Positions 37,601 to 52,217 of a DNA stretch of 64,000 nt are shown here, piece by piece. The position numbers and the translations under genes are program-made. The DNA comes from Prosapia bicincta (taxonomy: Eukaryota; Arthropoda; Insecta; Hemiptera; Cercopidae), in assembly GCA_036971475.1 (NCBI GenBank), contig JBAIZL010000010.1, forward strand, positions 11,370,026-11,434,025, given 5' to 3'. Under the pieces are notes generated by a model. The model had not been told where the DNA came from. It saw nothing but the letters and a program-made list of their open reading frames with translations, and ran no database searches. Position 1 is the stretch's first letter. Each line of letters begins with the position of its first letter.

Positions 37601-39400
37601 ATCCCTATTGGAAGGTGGAGGGTGAATCATTGCCATAAACAGAGTTAGGGAGGAAACAAACATTCCATATAGTGAGAAATATTACATCTAAGGCACTTCT
37701 TTATTTGTATAATTAGGTTAGAGTAAAAAGGAAGAGTAATCATCCCTATTGGAAGGTGGAGGGTGAATCATTGCCATAAACAGAGTTAGGGAGGAAACAA
37801 ACATTCCATATAGTGAGAAATATTACATCTAAGGCACTTCATTATTTGTTTAATTATGTTAGAGTAAAGAGGAAGAGCAATCATCCCTATTGGAAGGTGG
37901 AGGGTGAATCATTGCCATAAACAGAGTTAGGGAGGAAACAAACATTCCATATAGTGAGAAATATTACATCTAAGGCACTTCATTATTTGTTTAATTATGT
38001 TAGAGTAAAGAGGAAGAGCAATCATCCCTATTGGAAGGTGGAGGGTGAATCATTGCCATAAACAGAGTTAGGGAGGAAACAAACATTCCATATAGTGAGA
38101 AATATTACATCTAAGGCACTTCATTATTTGTTTAATTATGTTAGAGTAAAGAGGAAGAGCAATCATCCCTATTGGAAGGTGGAGGGTGAATCATTGCCAT
38201 AAACAGAGTTAGGGAGGAAACAAACATTCCATATAGTGAGAAATATTACATCTAAGGCACTTCATTATTTGTTTAATTATGTTAGAGTAAAGAGGAGTAG
38301 TAATCATCCCTATTGGAAGGTGGAAGGTGAATAAGTGCCATAAACAGAGTTAGGGTGGAAACAAACATTCCATATAGTGAGAAATATTACATCTAAGGCA
38401 CTTCTTTATTTGTTTAATTATGTTAGAGTAAAGAGGAAGAGCTATCATCCCTATTGGAAGGTGGAGGGTGAATCATTGCCATAAACAGCGTTAGGGTGGA
38501 AACAAACATTCCATATAGTGAGAAATATTACATCTAAGGCACTTCATTATTTGTTTAATTCTGTTAGAGTAAAAAGGAAGAGTAATCATCCCTATTGGAT
38601 AGTGGAGGGTGAATCATTGCCATAAACAGAGTTAGGGAGGAAACAAACATTCCATATAGTGAGAAATATTACATCTAAGGCACTTCTTTATTTGTATAAT
38701 TAGGTTAGAGTAAAAAGGAAGAGCAATCATCCCTATTGGATAGCGGAGCGTGAATAAATGCCATAAACACATTTAGGGAGGAAACAAACATTCCATATAG
38801 TGGGAAATATTACATCTAAGGCACTTCTTTATTTGTATAATTAGGTTAGAGTAAAAGGAAGAGTAATCATCCCTATTGGAAGGTGGAGGGTGAATCATTG
38901 CCATAAACAGAGTTAGGGAGGAAACAAACATTCCATATAGTGGGAAATATTACATCTAAGGCACTTCTTTATTTGTATAATTAGGTTAGAGTAAAAAGGA
39001 AGAGTAATCATCCCTATTGGAAGGTGGAGGGTGAATCATTGCCATAAACAGAGTTAGGGAGGAAACAAACATTCCATATAGTGAGAAATATTACATCTAA
39101 GGCACTTCTTTATTTGTATAATTAGGTTAGAGTAAAAAGGAAGAGTAATCATCCCTATTGGAAGGTGGAGGGTGAATCATTGCCATAAACAGAGTTAGGG
39201 AGGAAACAAACATTCCATATAGTGGGAAATATTACATCTAAGGCACTTCTTTATTTGTATAATTAGGTTAGAGTAAAAAGGAAGAGCAATCATCCCTATT
39301 GGAGAGCGGAGGGTGAATAAATGCCATAAACACATTTAGGGAGGAAACAAACATTCCATATAGTGGGAAATATTACATCTAAGGCACTTCTTTATTTGTA
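34700..39400. repeat. 2115-bp (15-monomer) tandem duplication in array C
   Basis: GTAACCATCC recurs at 34916 and 37031, AGTGCAATAAACAG at 35232 and 37347, and TAATTCTGTT at 36441 and 38556, each pair 2115 bp apart. The one-base deletion at 38853-38856 is present only in the right-hand copy. AGTGCAATAA also recurs 2115 bp apart at 52010 and 54125, inherited by the larger duplication described separately. Outer limits are approximate. Confidence 0.85.
38840..38979. repeat. The single 140-bp monomer of array C
   Basis: Monomer 220 reads GAGTAAAAGGAAG with four A instead of the usual five. Monomer starts before it fit 7961 plus multiples of 141 exactly; those after it are one short. The equivalent positions in its duplicated partners, near 36738 and 55631, keep five A, so the deletion postdates those duplications or is a homopolymer sequencing error. 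Confidence 0.85.
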
Positions 39401-39529
39401 TAATTATGTTAGAGTGAAGAGGAAGAGTAATCATCACTATTGGAAGGTGGCGGGTGAATAAGTGCCATAAACAGAGTTAGGGAGGAAACAAACATTCCAT
39501 ATAGTGAGAAATATTACATCTAAGGCACT

Positions 39530-42500
39530 TCTTTATTTGTTTAATTATGTTAGAGTAAAGAGGAAGAGTAATCATCCCTATTGGAAGGTGGAGGGTGAAT
39601 CATTGCCATAAACAGAGTTAGGGTGGAAACAAACATTCCATATAGTGAGAAATATTACATCTAAGGCACTTCATTATTTGTTTAATTATGTTAGAGTAAA
39701 GAGGAAGAGTAATCATCCCTATTGGAAGGTGGAGGGTGAATCATTGCCATAAACAGAGTTAGGGTGGAAACAAACATTCCATATAGTGAGAAATATTACA
39801 TCTAAGGCACTTCGTTATTTGTTTAATTATGTTAGAGTAAAGAGGAAGAATAATCATCCCTATTGGAAGGTGGAGGGTGAATCATTGCCATAAACAGAGT
39901 TAGGGTGGAAACAAACATTCCATATAGTGAGAAATATTACATCTAAGGCACTTCATTATTTGTTTAATTATGTTAGAGTAAAGAGGAAGAGTAATCATCC
40001 CTATTGGAAGGTGGAGGGTGAATCATTGCCATAAACAGAGTTAGGGAGGAAACAAACATTCCATATAGTGAGAAATATTACATCTAAGGCACTTCTTTAT
40101 TTGTATAATTAGGTTAGAGTAAAGAGGAAGAGTAATCATCCCTATTGGAAGGTGGAGGGTGAATCATTGCCATAAACAGAGTTAGGGAGGAAACAAACAT
40201 TCCATATAGTGGGAAATATTACATCTAAGGCACTTCTTTATTTGTATAATTAGGTTAGAGTAAAAAGGAAGAGTAATCATCCCTATTGGAAGGTGGAGGG
40301 TGAATCATTGCCATAAACAGAGTTAGGGAGGAAACAAACATTCCATATAGTGAGAAATATTACATCTAAGGCACTTCTTTATTTGTATAATTAGGTTAGA
40401 GTAAAAAGGAAGAGTAATCATCCCTATTGGAAGGTGGAGGGTGAATCATTGCCATAAACAGAGTTAGGGAGGAAACAAACATTCCATATAGTGGGAAATA
40501 TTACATCTAAGGCACTTCTTTATTTGTATAATTAGGTTAGAGTAAAAAGGAAGAGTAATCATCCCTATTGGAAGGTGGAGGGTGAATCATTGCCATAAAC
40601 AGAGTTAGGGAGGAAACAAACATTCCATATAGTGAGAAATATTACATCTAAGGCACTTCTTTATTTGTATAATTAGGTTAGAGTAAAAAGGAAGAGTAAT
40701 CATCCCTATTGGAAGGTGGAGGGTGAATCATTGCCATAAACAGAGTTAGGGAGGAAACAAACATTCCATATAGTGGGAAATATTACATCTAAGGCACTTC
40801 TTTATTTGTATAATTAGGTTAGAGTAAAAAGGAAGAGTAATCATCCCTATTGGAAGGTGGAGGGTGAATCATTGCCATAAACAGAGTTAGGGAGGAAACA
40901 AACATTCCATATAGTGAGAAATATTACATCTAAGGCACTTCATTATTTGTTTAATTATGTTAGAGTAAAGAGGAAGAGTAATCATCCCTATTGGAAGGTG
41001 GAGGGTGAATCATTGCCATAAACAGCGTTAGAGAGGAAACAAACATTCCATATAGTGGGAAATATTACATCTAAGGCACTTCTTTATTTGTTTAATTATG
41101 TTAGAGTAAAGAGGAAGAGCAATCATCCCTATTGGAAGGTGGAGGGTGAATCATTGCCATAAACAGAGTTAGGGAGGAAACAAACACTCCATATAGTGGG
41201 AAATATTACATCTAAGGCACTTCATTATTTGTATAATTAGGTTAGAGTAAAAAGGAAGAGTAATCATCCCTATTGGAAGGTGGAGGGTGAATCATTGCCA
41301 TAAACAGAGTTAGGGAGGAAACAAACATTCCATATAGTGAGAAATATTACATGTAAGGCACTTCTTTATTTGTATAATTAGGTTAGAGTAAAGAGGAAGA
41401 GCAATCATCCCTATTGGAAGGTGGAGGGTGAATCATTGCCATAAACAGCGTTAGGGTGGAAACAAACACTCCATATAGTGGGAAATATTACATCTAAGGC
41501 ACTTCTTTATTTGTATAATTAGGTTAGAGTAAAGAGGAAGAGCAATCATCCCTATTGGAAGGTGGAGGGTGAATCATTGCCATAAACAGAGTTAGGGAGG
41601 AAACAAACATTCCATATAGTGAGAAATATTACATCTAAGGCACTTCATTATTTGTTTAATTATGTTAGAGTAAAGAGGAAGAGTAATCATCCCTATTGGA
41701 AGGTGGAGGGTGAATCATTGCCATAAACAGCGTTAGGGAGGAAACAAACATTCCATATAGTGGGAAATATTACATCTAAGGCACTTCTTTATTTGTATAA
41801 TTAGGTTAGAGTAAAAAGGAAGAGTAATCATCCCTATTGGAAGGTGGAGGGTGAATCATTGCCATAAACAGAGTTAGGGAGGAAACAAACATTCCATATA
41901 GTGAGAAATATTACATCTAAGGCACTTCATTATTTGTTTAATTATGTTAGAGTAAAGAGGAAGAGTAATCATCCCTATTGGAAGGTGGAGGGTGAATCAT
42001 TGCCATAAACAGCGTTAGGGAGGAAACAAACATTCCATATAGTGGGAAATATTACATCTAAGGCACTTCTTTATTTGTATAATTAGGTTAGAGTAAAAAG
42101 GAAGAGTAATCATCCCTATTGGAAGGTGGAGGGTGAATCATTGCCATAAACAGAGTTAGGGAGGAAACAAACATTCCATATAGTGAGAAATATTACATCT
42201 AAGGCACTTCATTATTTGTTTAATTATGTTAGAGTAAAGAGGAAGAGTAATCATCCCTATTGGAAGGGGGAGGGTGAATCATTGCCATAAACAGCGTTAG
42301 GGAGGAAACAAACATTCCATATAGTGGGAAATATTACATCTAAGGCACTTCTTTATTTGTATAATTAGGTTAGAGTAAAAAGGAAGAGTAATCATCCCTA
42401 TTGGAAGGTGGAGGGTGAATCATTGCCATAAACAGCGTTAGGGAGGAAACAAACATTCCATATAGTGGGAAATATTACATCTAAGGCACTTCTTTATTTG

Positions 42501-45500
42501 TTTAATTATGTTAGAGTAAAGAGGAAGAGTAATCATCCCTATTGGAAGGTGGAGGGTGAATCATTGCCATAAACAGCGTTAGGGAGGAAACAAACATTCC
42601 ATATAGTGAGAAATATTACATCTAAGGCACTTCTTTATTTGTATAATTAGGTTAGAGTAAAAAGGAAGAGTAATCATCCCTATTGGAAGGTGGAGGGTGA
42701 ATCATTGCCATAAACAGAGTTAGGGAGGAAACAAACATTCCATATAGTGAGAAATATTACATCTAAGGCACTTCATTATTTGTTTAATTATGTTAGAGTA
42801 AAGAGGAAGAGTAATCATCCCTATTGGAAGGTGGAGGGTGAATCATTGCCATAAACAGCGTTAGGGAGGAAACAAACATTCCATATAGTGGGAAATATTA
42901 CATCTAAGGCACTTCTTTATTTGTATAATTAGGTTAGAGTAAAAAGGAAGAGTAATCATCCCTATTGGAAGGTGGAGGGTGAATCATTGCCATAAACAGA
43001 GTTAGGGAGGAAACAAACATTCCATATAGTGAGAAATATTACATCTAAGGCACTTCATTATTTGTTTAATTATGTTAGAGTAAAGAGGAAGAGTAATCAT
43101 CCCTATTGGAAGGTGGAGGGTGAATCATTGCCATAAACAGCGTTAGGGAGGAAACAAACATTCCATATAGTGGGAAATATTACATCTAAGGCACTTCTTT
43201 ATTTGTATAATTAGGTTAGAGTAAAAAGGAAGAGTAATCATCCCTATTGGAAGGTGGAGGGTGAATCATTGCCATAAACAGCGTTAGGGAGGAAACAAAC
43301 ATTCCATATAGTGGGAAATATTACATCTAAGGCACTTCTTTATTTGTATAATTAGGTTAGAGTAAAAAGGAAGAGTAATCATCCCTATTGGAAGGTGGAG
43401 GGTGAATCATTGCCATAAACAGAGTTAAGGAGGAAACAAACATTCCATATAGTGGGAAATATTACATCTAAGGCACTTCTTTATTTGTATAATTATGTTA
43501 GAGAAAAGAGGAAGGGTAATCATCCCTATTGGAAGGTGGAGGGTGAATCATTGCCATAAACAGCGTTAGGGAGGAAACAAACATTCCATATAGTGGGAAA
43601 TATTACATCTAAGGCACTTCTTTATTTGTATAATTAGGTTAGAGTAAAAAGGAAGAGTAATCATCCCTATTGGAAGGTGGAGGGTGAATCATTGCCATAA
43701 ACAGCGTTAGGGAGGAAAAAAACATTCCATATAGTGGGAAATATTACATCTAAGGCACTTCTTTATTTGTATAATTAGGTTAGAGTAAAAAGGAAGAGTA
43801 ATCATCCCTATTGGAAGGTGGAGGGTGAATCATTGCCATAAACAGATTTAGGGAGGAAACAAACATTCCATATAGTGAGAAATATTACATCTAAGGCACT
43901 TCATTATTTGTTTAATTATGTTAGAGTAAACAGAAGTAGTAATCATAACTATTGGAAGGTGGAAGGTGAATAAGTGCCATAAACAGAGTTAGGGAGGAAA
44001 CAAACATTCCATATAGTGAGAAATATTACATCTAAGGCACTTCATTATTTGTATAATTATGTTAGAGTAAAGAGGAAGAGTAATCATCCCTATTGGAAGG
44101 TGGAGGGTGAATCATTGCCATAAACAGAGTTAGGGTGGAAACAAACATTCCATATAGTGAGAAATATTACATCTAAGGCACTTCATTATTTGTTTAATTA
44201 TGTTAGAGTAAAGAGGAAGAGTAATCATCCCTATTGGAAGGTGGAGGGTGAATCATTGCCATAAACAGAGTTAGGGTGGAAACAAACATTCCATATAGTG
44301 AGAAATATTACATCTAAGGCACTTCGTTATTTGTTTAATTATGTTAGAGTAAAGAGGAAGAGTAATCATCCCTATTGGAAGGTGGAGGGTGAATCATTGC
44401 CATAAACAGAGTTAGGGTGGAAACAAACATTCCATATAGTGAGAAATATTACATCTAAGGCACTTCATTATTTGTTTAATTATGTTAGAGTAAAGAGGAA
44501 GAGTAATCATCCCTATTGGAAGGTGGAGGGTGAATCATTGCCATAAACAGAGTTAGGGAGGAAACAAACATTCCATATAGTGAGAAATATTACATCTAAG
44601 GCACTTCTTTATTTGTTTAATTATGTTAGAGTAAAGAGGAAGAGTAATCATCCCTATTGGAAGGTGGAGGGTGAATCATTGCCATAAACAGAGTTAGGGT
44701 GGAAACTAACATTCCATATAGTGAGAAATATTACATCTAAGGCACTTCTTTATTTGTATAATTAGGTTAGAGTAAAGAGGAAGAGTAATCATCCCTATTG
44801 GAAGGTGGAGGGTGAATCATTGCCATAAACAGAGTTAGGGAGGAAACAAGCATTCCATATAGTGAGAAATATTACATCTAAGGCACTTCTTTATTTGTAT
44901 AATTAGGTTAGAGTAAAGAGGAAGAGTAATCATCCCTATTGGAAGGTGGCGGGTGAATAAGTGCCATAAACAGAGTTAGGGAGGAAACAAACATTCCATA
45001 TAGTGAGAAATATTACATCTAAGGCACTTCTTTATTTGTATAATTAGGTTAGAGTAAAGAGGAAGAGTAATCATCCCTATTGGAAGGTGGAGGGTGAATC
45101 ATTGCCATAAACAGAGTTAGGGAGGAAACAAACATTCCATATAGTGGGAAATATTACATCTAAGGCACTTCTTTATTTGTATAATTAGGTTAGAGTAAAA
45201 AGGAAGAGTAATCATCCCTATTGGAAGGTGGAGGGTGAATCATTGCCATAAACAGAGTTAGGGAGGAAACAAACATTCCATATAGTGAGAAATATTACAT
45301 CTAAGGCACTTCTTTATTTGTATAATTAGGTTAGAGTAAAAAGGAAGAGTAATCATCCCTATTGGAAGGTGGAGGGTGAATCATTGCCATAAACAGAGTT
45401 AGGGAGGAAACAAACATTCCATATAGTGGGAAATATTACATCTAAGGCACTTCTTTAATTGTATAATTAGGTTAGAGTAAAAAGGAAGAGTAATCATCCC

Positions 45501-48128
45501 TATTGGAAGGTGGAGGGTGAATCAATGCCATAAACAGAGTTAGGGAGGAAACAAACATTCCATATAGTGGGAAATATTACATCTAAGGCACTTCTTTATT
45601 TGTATAATTATGTTAGAGTGAAGAGGAAGAGTAATCATCCCTATTGGAAGGTGGAGGGTGAATCATTGCCATAAACAGATTTAGGGAGGAAACAAACATT
45701 CCATATAGTGAGAAATATTACATCTAAGGCACTTCTTTATTTGTATAATTAGGTTAGAGTAAAAAGGAAGAGTAATCATCCCTATTGGAAGGTGGAGGGT
45801 GAATCATTGCCATAAACAGAGTTAGGGAGGAAACAAACATTCCATATAGTGAGAAATATTACATCTAAGGCACTTCTTTATTTGTTTAATTATGTTAGAG
45901 TAAAGAGGAAGAGTAATCGTCCCTATTGGAAGGTGGAGGGTGAATCATTGCCATAAACAGAGTTAGGGAGGAAACAAACATTCCATATAGTGAGAAATAT
46001 TATATCTAAGGCACTTCATTATTTGTTTAATTATGTTAGAGTAAAGAGGAAGAGTAATCATCCCTATTGGAAGGTGGAGGGTGAGTCATTGCCATAAACA
46101 GAGTTAGGGAGGAAACAAACATTCCATATAGTGAGAAATATTATATCTAAGGCACTTCATTATTTGTTTAATTATGTTAGAGTAAAAAGGAAGAGCAATC
46201 ATCCCTATTGGAAGGTGGAGGGTAAATCATTGCCATAAACAGCGTTAGGGTGGAAACAAACATTCCATATAGTGAGAAATATTACATCCAAGGCACTTCT
46301 TTATTTGTATAATTAGGTTAGAGTAAAAAGGAAGAGCAATCATCCCTATTGGATAGCGGAGGGTGAATAAATGCCATAAACACATTTAGGGAGGAAACAA
46401 ACATTCCATATAGTGGGAAATATTACATCTAAGGCACTTCTTTATTTGTATAATTATGTTAGAGTGAAGAGGAAGAGTAATCATCACTATTGGAAGGTGG
46501 CGGGTGAATCATTGCCATAAACAGAGTTAGGGAGGAAACAAACATTCCATATAGTGAGAAATATTACATCTAAGGCACTTCTTTATTTGTATAATTAGGT
46601 TAGAGTAAAAAGGAAGAGTAACCATCCCTATTGGAAGGTGGAGGGTGAATCATTGCCATAAACAGAGTTAGGGTGGAAACAAACATTCCATATAGTGAGA
46701 AATATTACATCTAAGGCACTTCTTTATTTGTATAATTAGGTTAGAGTAAAAAGGAAGAGTAATCATCCCTATTGGAAGGTGGAGGGTGAATCATTGCCAT
46801 AAACAGAGTTAGGGAGGAAACAAACATTCCATATAGTGAGAAATATTACATCTAAGGCACTTCTTTATTTGTATAATTAGGTTAGAGTAAAAAGGAAGAG
46901 TAATCATCCCTATTGGAAGGTGGAGGGTGAATCATTGCCATAAACAGAGTTAGGGAGGAAACAAACATTCCATATAGTGAGAAATATTACATCTAAGGCA
47001 CTTCATTATTTGTTTAATTATGTTAGAGTAAAGAGGAAGAGCAATCATCCCTATTGGAAGGTGGAGGGTGAATCATTGCCATAAACAGAGTTAGGGAGGA
47101 AACAAACATTCCATATAGTGAGAAATATTACATCTAAGGCACTTCATTATTTGTTTAATTATGTTAGAGTAAAGAGGAAGAGCAATCATCCCTATTGGAA
47201 GGTGGAGGGTGAATCATTGCCATAAACAGAGTTAGGGAGGAAACAAACATTCCATATAGTGAGAAATATTACATCTAAGGCACTTCATTATTTGTTTAAT
47301 TATGTTAGAGTAAAGAGGAAGAGCAATCATCCCTATTGGAAGGTGGAGGGTGAATCATTGCCATAAACAGAGTTAGGGTGGAAACAAACATTCCATATAG
47401 TGAGAAATATTACATCTAAGGCACTTCTTTATTTGTATAATTAGGTTAGAGTAAAAAGGAAGAGTAATCATCCCTATTGGAAGGTGGAGGGTGAATCATT
47501 GCCATAAACAGAGTTAGGGTGGAAACAAACATTCCATATAGTGGGAAATATTACATCTAAGGCACTTCTTTATTTGTATAATTAGGTTAGAGTAAAAAGG
47601 AAGAGTAACCATCCCTATTGGAAGGTGGAGGGTGAATCATTGCCATAAACAGAGTTAGGGAGGAAACAAACATTCCATATAGTGAGAAATATTACATCTA
47701 AGGCACTTCTTTATTTGTATAATTAGGTTAGAGTAAAGAGGAAGAGCAATCATCCCTATTGGATAGCGGAGGGTGAATAAATGCCATAAACACATTTAGG
47801 GAGGAAACAAACATTCCATATAGTGGGAAATATTACATCTAAGGCACTTCTTTATTTGTATAATTATGTTAGAGTGAAGAGGAAGAGTAATCATCACTAT
47901 TGGAAGGTGGAAGGTGAATAAGTGCAATAAACAGAGTTAGGGAGGAAACAAACATTCCATATAGTGAGAAATATTACATCTAAGGCACTTCTTTATTTGT
48001 ATAATTAGGTTAGAGTAAAAAGGAAGAGTAACCATCCCTATTGGAAGGTGGAGGGTGAATCATTGCCATAAACAGAGTTAGGGTGGAAACAAACATTCCA
48101 TATAGTGAGAAATATTACATCTAAGGCA
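39530..48128. repeat. ~8.6-kb block of array C copied from about 26.84-35.43 kb
   Basis: Private variants recur at a constant 12,689 bp (90 monomers less the one-base deletion): AGAGGAAGAA at 27152 and 39841, GGAAACTAAC at 32012 and 44701, CTTCTTTAAT at 32761 and 45450, and AGTGCAATAA at 35232 and 47921. The copy begins at about 39.53 kb and gives way at about 48.13 kb to another copy. GTAATCGT at 45913 is absent from its 33224 partner, so it is a later change. Confidence 0.85.
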
Positions 48129-51100
48129 CTTCATTATTTGTATAATTATGTTAGAGTAAAGAGGAAGAGTAATCATCCCTATTGGAAGGTGGAGGGTGAA
48201 TCATTGCCATAAACAGAGTTAGGGTGGAAACAAACATTCCATATAGTGAGAAATATTACATCTAAGGCACTTCATTATTTGTTTAATTATGTTAGAGTAA
48301 AGAGGAAGAGTAATCATCCCTATTGGAAGGTGGAGGGTGAATCATTGCCATAAACAGAGTTAGGGTGGAAACAAACATTCCATATAGTGAGAAATATTAC
48401 ATCTAAGGCACTTCGTTATTTGTTTAATTATGTTAGAGTAAAGAGGAAGAGTAATCATCCCTATTGGAAGGTGGAGGGTGAATCATTGCCATAAACAGAG
48501 TTAGGGTGGAAACAAACATTCCATATAGTGAGAAATATTACATCTAAGGCACTTCATTATTTGTTTAATTATGTTAGAGTAAAGAGGAAGAGTAATCATC
48601 CCTATTGGAAGGTGGAGGGTGAATCATTGCCATAAACAGAGTTAGGGAGGAAACAAACATTCCATATAGTGAGAAATATTACATCTAAGGCACTTCTTTA
48701 TTTGTTTAATTATGTTAGAGTAAAGAGGAAGAGTAATCATCCCTATTGGAAGGTGGAGGGTGAATCATTGCCATAAACAGAGTTAGGGTGGAAACTAACA
48801 TTCCATATAGTGAGAAATATTACATCTAAGGCACTTCTTTATTTGTATAATTAGGTTAGAGTAAAGAGGAAGAGTAATCATCCCTATTGGAAGGTGGAGG
48901 GTGAATCATTGCCATAAACAGAGTTAGGGAGGAAACAAGCATTCCATATAGTGAGAAATATTACATCTAAGGCACTTCTTTATTTGTATAATTAGGTTAG
49001 AGTAAAGAGGAAGAGTAATCATCCCTATTGGAAGGTGGCGGGTGAATAAGTGCCATAAACAGAGTTAGGGAGGAAACAAACATTCCATATAGTGAGAAAT
49101 ATTACATCTAAGGCACTTCTTTATTTGTATAATTAGGTTAGAGTAAAGAGGAAGAGTAATCATCCCTATTGGAAGGTGGAGGGTGAATCATTGCCATAAA
49201 CAGAGTTAGGGAGGAAACAAACATTCCATATAGTGGGAAATATTACATCTAAGGCACTTCTTTATTTGTATAATTAGGTTAGAGTAAAAAGGAAGAGTAA
49301 TCATCCCTATTGGAAGGTGGAGGGTGAATCATTGCCATAAACAGAGTTAGGGAGGAAACAAACATTCCATATAGTGAGAAATATTACATCTAAGGCACTT
49401 CTTTATTTGTATAATTAGGTTAGAGTAAAAAGGAAGAGTAATCATCCCTATTGGAAGGTGGAGGGTGAATCATTGCCATAAACAGAGTTAGGGAGGAAAC
49501 AAACATTCCATATAGTGGGAAATATTACATCTAAGGCACTTCTTTAATTGTATAATTAGGTTAGAGTAAAAAGGAAGAGTAATCATCCCTATTGGAAGGT
49601 GGAGGGTGAATCAATGCCATAAACAGAGTTAGGGAGGAAACAAACATTCCATATAGTGGGAAATATTACATCTAAGGCACTTCTTTATTTGTATAATTAT
49701 GTTAGAGTGAAGAGGAAGAGTAATCATCCCTATTGGAAGGTGGAGGGTGAATCATTGCCATAAACAGATTTAGGGAGGAAACAAACATTCCATATAGTGA
49801 GAAATATTACATCTAAGGCACTTCTTTATTTGTATAATTAGGTTAGAGTAAAAAGGAAGAGTAATCATCCCTATTGGAAGGTGGAGGGTGAATCATTGCC
49901 ATAAACAGAGTTAGGGAGGAAACAAACATTCCATATAGTGAGAAATATTACATCTAAGGCACTTCTTTATTTGTTTAATTATGTTAGAGTAAAGAGGAAG
50001 AGTAATCGTCCCTATTGGAAGGTGGAGGGTGAATCATTGCCATAAACAGAGTTAGGGAGGAAACAAACATTCCATATAGTGAGAAATATTATATCTAAGG
50101 CACTTCATTATTTGTTTAATTATGTTAGAGTAAAGAGGAAGAGTAATCATCCCTATTGGAAGGTGGAGGGTGAGTCATTGCCATAAACAGAGTTAGGGAG
50201 GAAACAAACATTCCATATAGTGAGAAATATTATATCTAAGGCACTTCATTATTTGTTTAATTATGTTAGAGTAAAAAGGAAGAGCAATCATCCCTATTGG
50301 AAGGTGGAGGGTAAATCATTGCCATAAACAGCGTTAGGGTGGAAACAAACATTCCATATAGTGAGAAATATTACATCCAAGGCACTTCTTTATTTGTATA
50401 ATTAGGTTAGAGTAAAAAGGAAGAGCAATCATCCCTATTGGATAGCGGAGGGTGAATAAATGCCATAAACACATTTAGGGAGGAAACAAACATTCCATAT
50501 AGTGGGAAATATTACATCTAAGGCACTTCTTTATTTGTATAATTATGTTAGAGTGAAGAGGAAGAGTAATCATCACTATTGGAAGGTGGCGGGTGAATCA
50601 TTGCCATAAACAGAGTTAGGGAGGAAACAAACATTCCATATAGTGAGAAATATTACATCTAAGGCACTTCTTTATTTGTATAATTAGGTTAGAGTAAAAA
50701 GGAAGAGTAACCATCCCTATTGGAAGGTGGAGGGTGAATCATTGCCATAAACAGAGTTAGGGTGGAAACAAACATTCCATATAGTGAGAAATATTACATC
50801 TAAGGCACTTCTTTATTTGTATAATTAGGTTAGAGTAAAAAGGAAGAGTAATCATCCCTATTGGAAGGTGGAGGGTGAATCATTGCCATAAACAGAGTTA
50901 GGGAGGAAACAAACATTCCATATAGTGAGAAATATTACATCTAAGGCACTTCTTTATTTGTATAATTAGGTTAGAGTAAAAAGGAAGAGTAATCATCCCT
51001 ATTGGAAGGTGGAGGGTGAATCATTGCCATAAACAGAGTTAGGGAGGAAACAAACATTCCATATAGTGAGAAATATTACATCTAAGGCACTTCATTATTT

Positions 51101-52217
51101 GTTTAATTATGTTAGAGTAAAGAGGAAGAGCAATCATCCCTATTGGAAGGTGGAGGGTGAATCATTGCCATAAACAGAGTTAGGGAGGAAACAAACATTC
51201 CATATAGTGAGAAATATTACATCTAAGGCACTTCATTATTTGTTTAATTATGTTAGAGTAAAGAGGAAGAGCAATCATCCCTATTGGAAGGTGGAGGGTG
51301 AATCATTGCCATAAACAGAGTTAGGGAGGAAACAAACATTCCATATAGTGAGAAATATTACATCTAAGGCACTTCATTATTTGTTTAATTATGTTAGAGT
51401 AAAGAGGAAGAGCAATCATCCCTATTGGAAGGTGGAGGGTGAATCATTGCCATAAACAGAGTTAGGGTGGAAACAAACATTCCATATAGTGAGAAATATT
51501 ACATCTAAGGCACTTCTTTATTTGTATAATTAGGTTAGAGTAAAAAGGAAGAGTAATCATCCCTATTGGAAGGTGGAGGGTGAATCATTGCCATAAACAG
51601 AGTTAGGGTGGAAACAAACATTCCATATAGTGGGAAATATTACATCTAAGGCACTTCTTTATTTGTATAATTAGGTTAGAGTAAAAAGGAAGAGTAACCA
51701 TCCCTATTGGAAGGTGGAGGGTGAATCATTGCCATAAACAGAGTTAGGGAGGAAACAAACATTCCATATAGTGAGAAATATTACATCTAAGGCACTTCTT
51801 TATTTGTATAATTAGGTTAGAGTAAAGAGGAAGAGCAATCATCCCTATTGGATAGCGGAGGGTGAATAAATGCCATAAACACATTTAGGGAGGAAACAAA
51901 CATTCCATATAGTGGGAAATATTACATCTAAGGCACTTCTTTATTTGTATAATTATGTTAGAGTGAAGAGGAAGAGTAATCATCACTATTGGAAGGTGGA
52001 AGGTGAATAAGTGCAATAAACAGAGTTAGGGAGGAAACAAACATTCCATATAGTGAGAAATATTACATCTAAGGCACTTCTTTATTTGTATAATTAGGTT
52101 AGAGTAAAAAGGAAGAGTAACCATCCCTATTGGAAGGTGGAGGGTGAATCATTGCCATAAACAGAGTTAGGGTGGAAACAAACATTCCATATAGTGAGAA
52201 ATATTACATCTAAGGCA
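44040..52217. repeat. 4089-bp (29-monomer) tandem duplication in array C
   Basis: The copies are about 44040-48128 and 48129-52217. The unusual hybrid CTTCATTATTTGTATAATTA followed by TG sits at 31351, 44040 and 48129, marking the copy starts. Markers 4089 bp apart include CTTCGTTA (44322, 48411), GGAAACTAAC (44701, 48790), CTTCTTTAAT (45450, 49539) and GTAATCGT (45913, 50002). The last is shared only by these two copies, so they are each other's closest relatives. Confidence 0.85.
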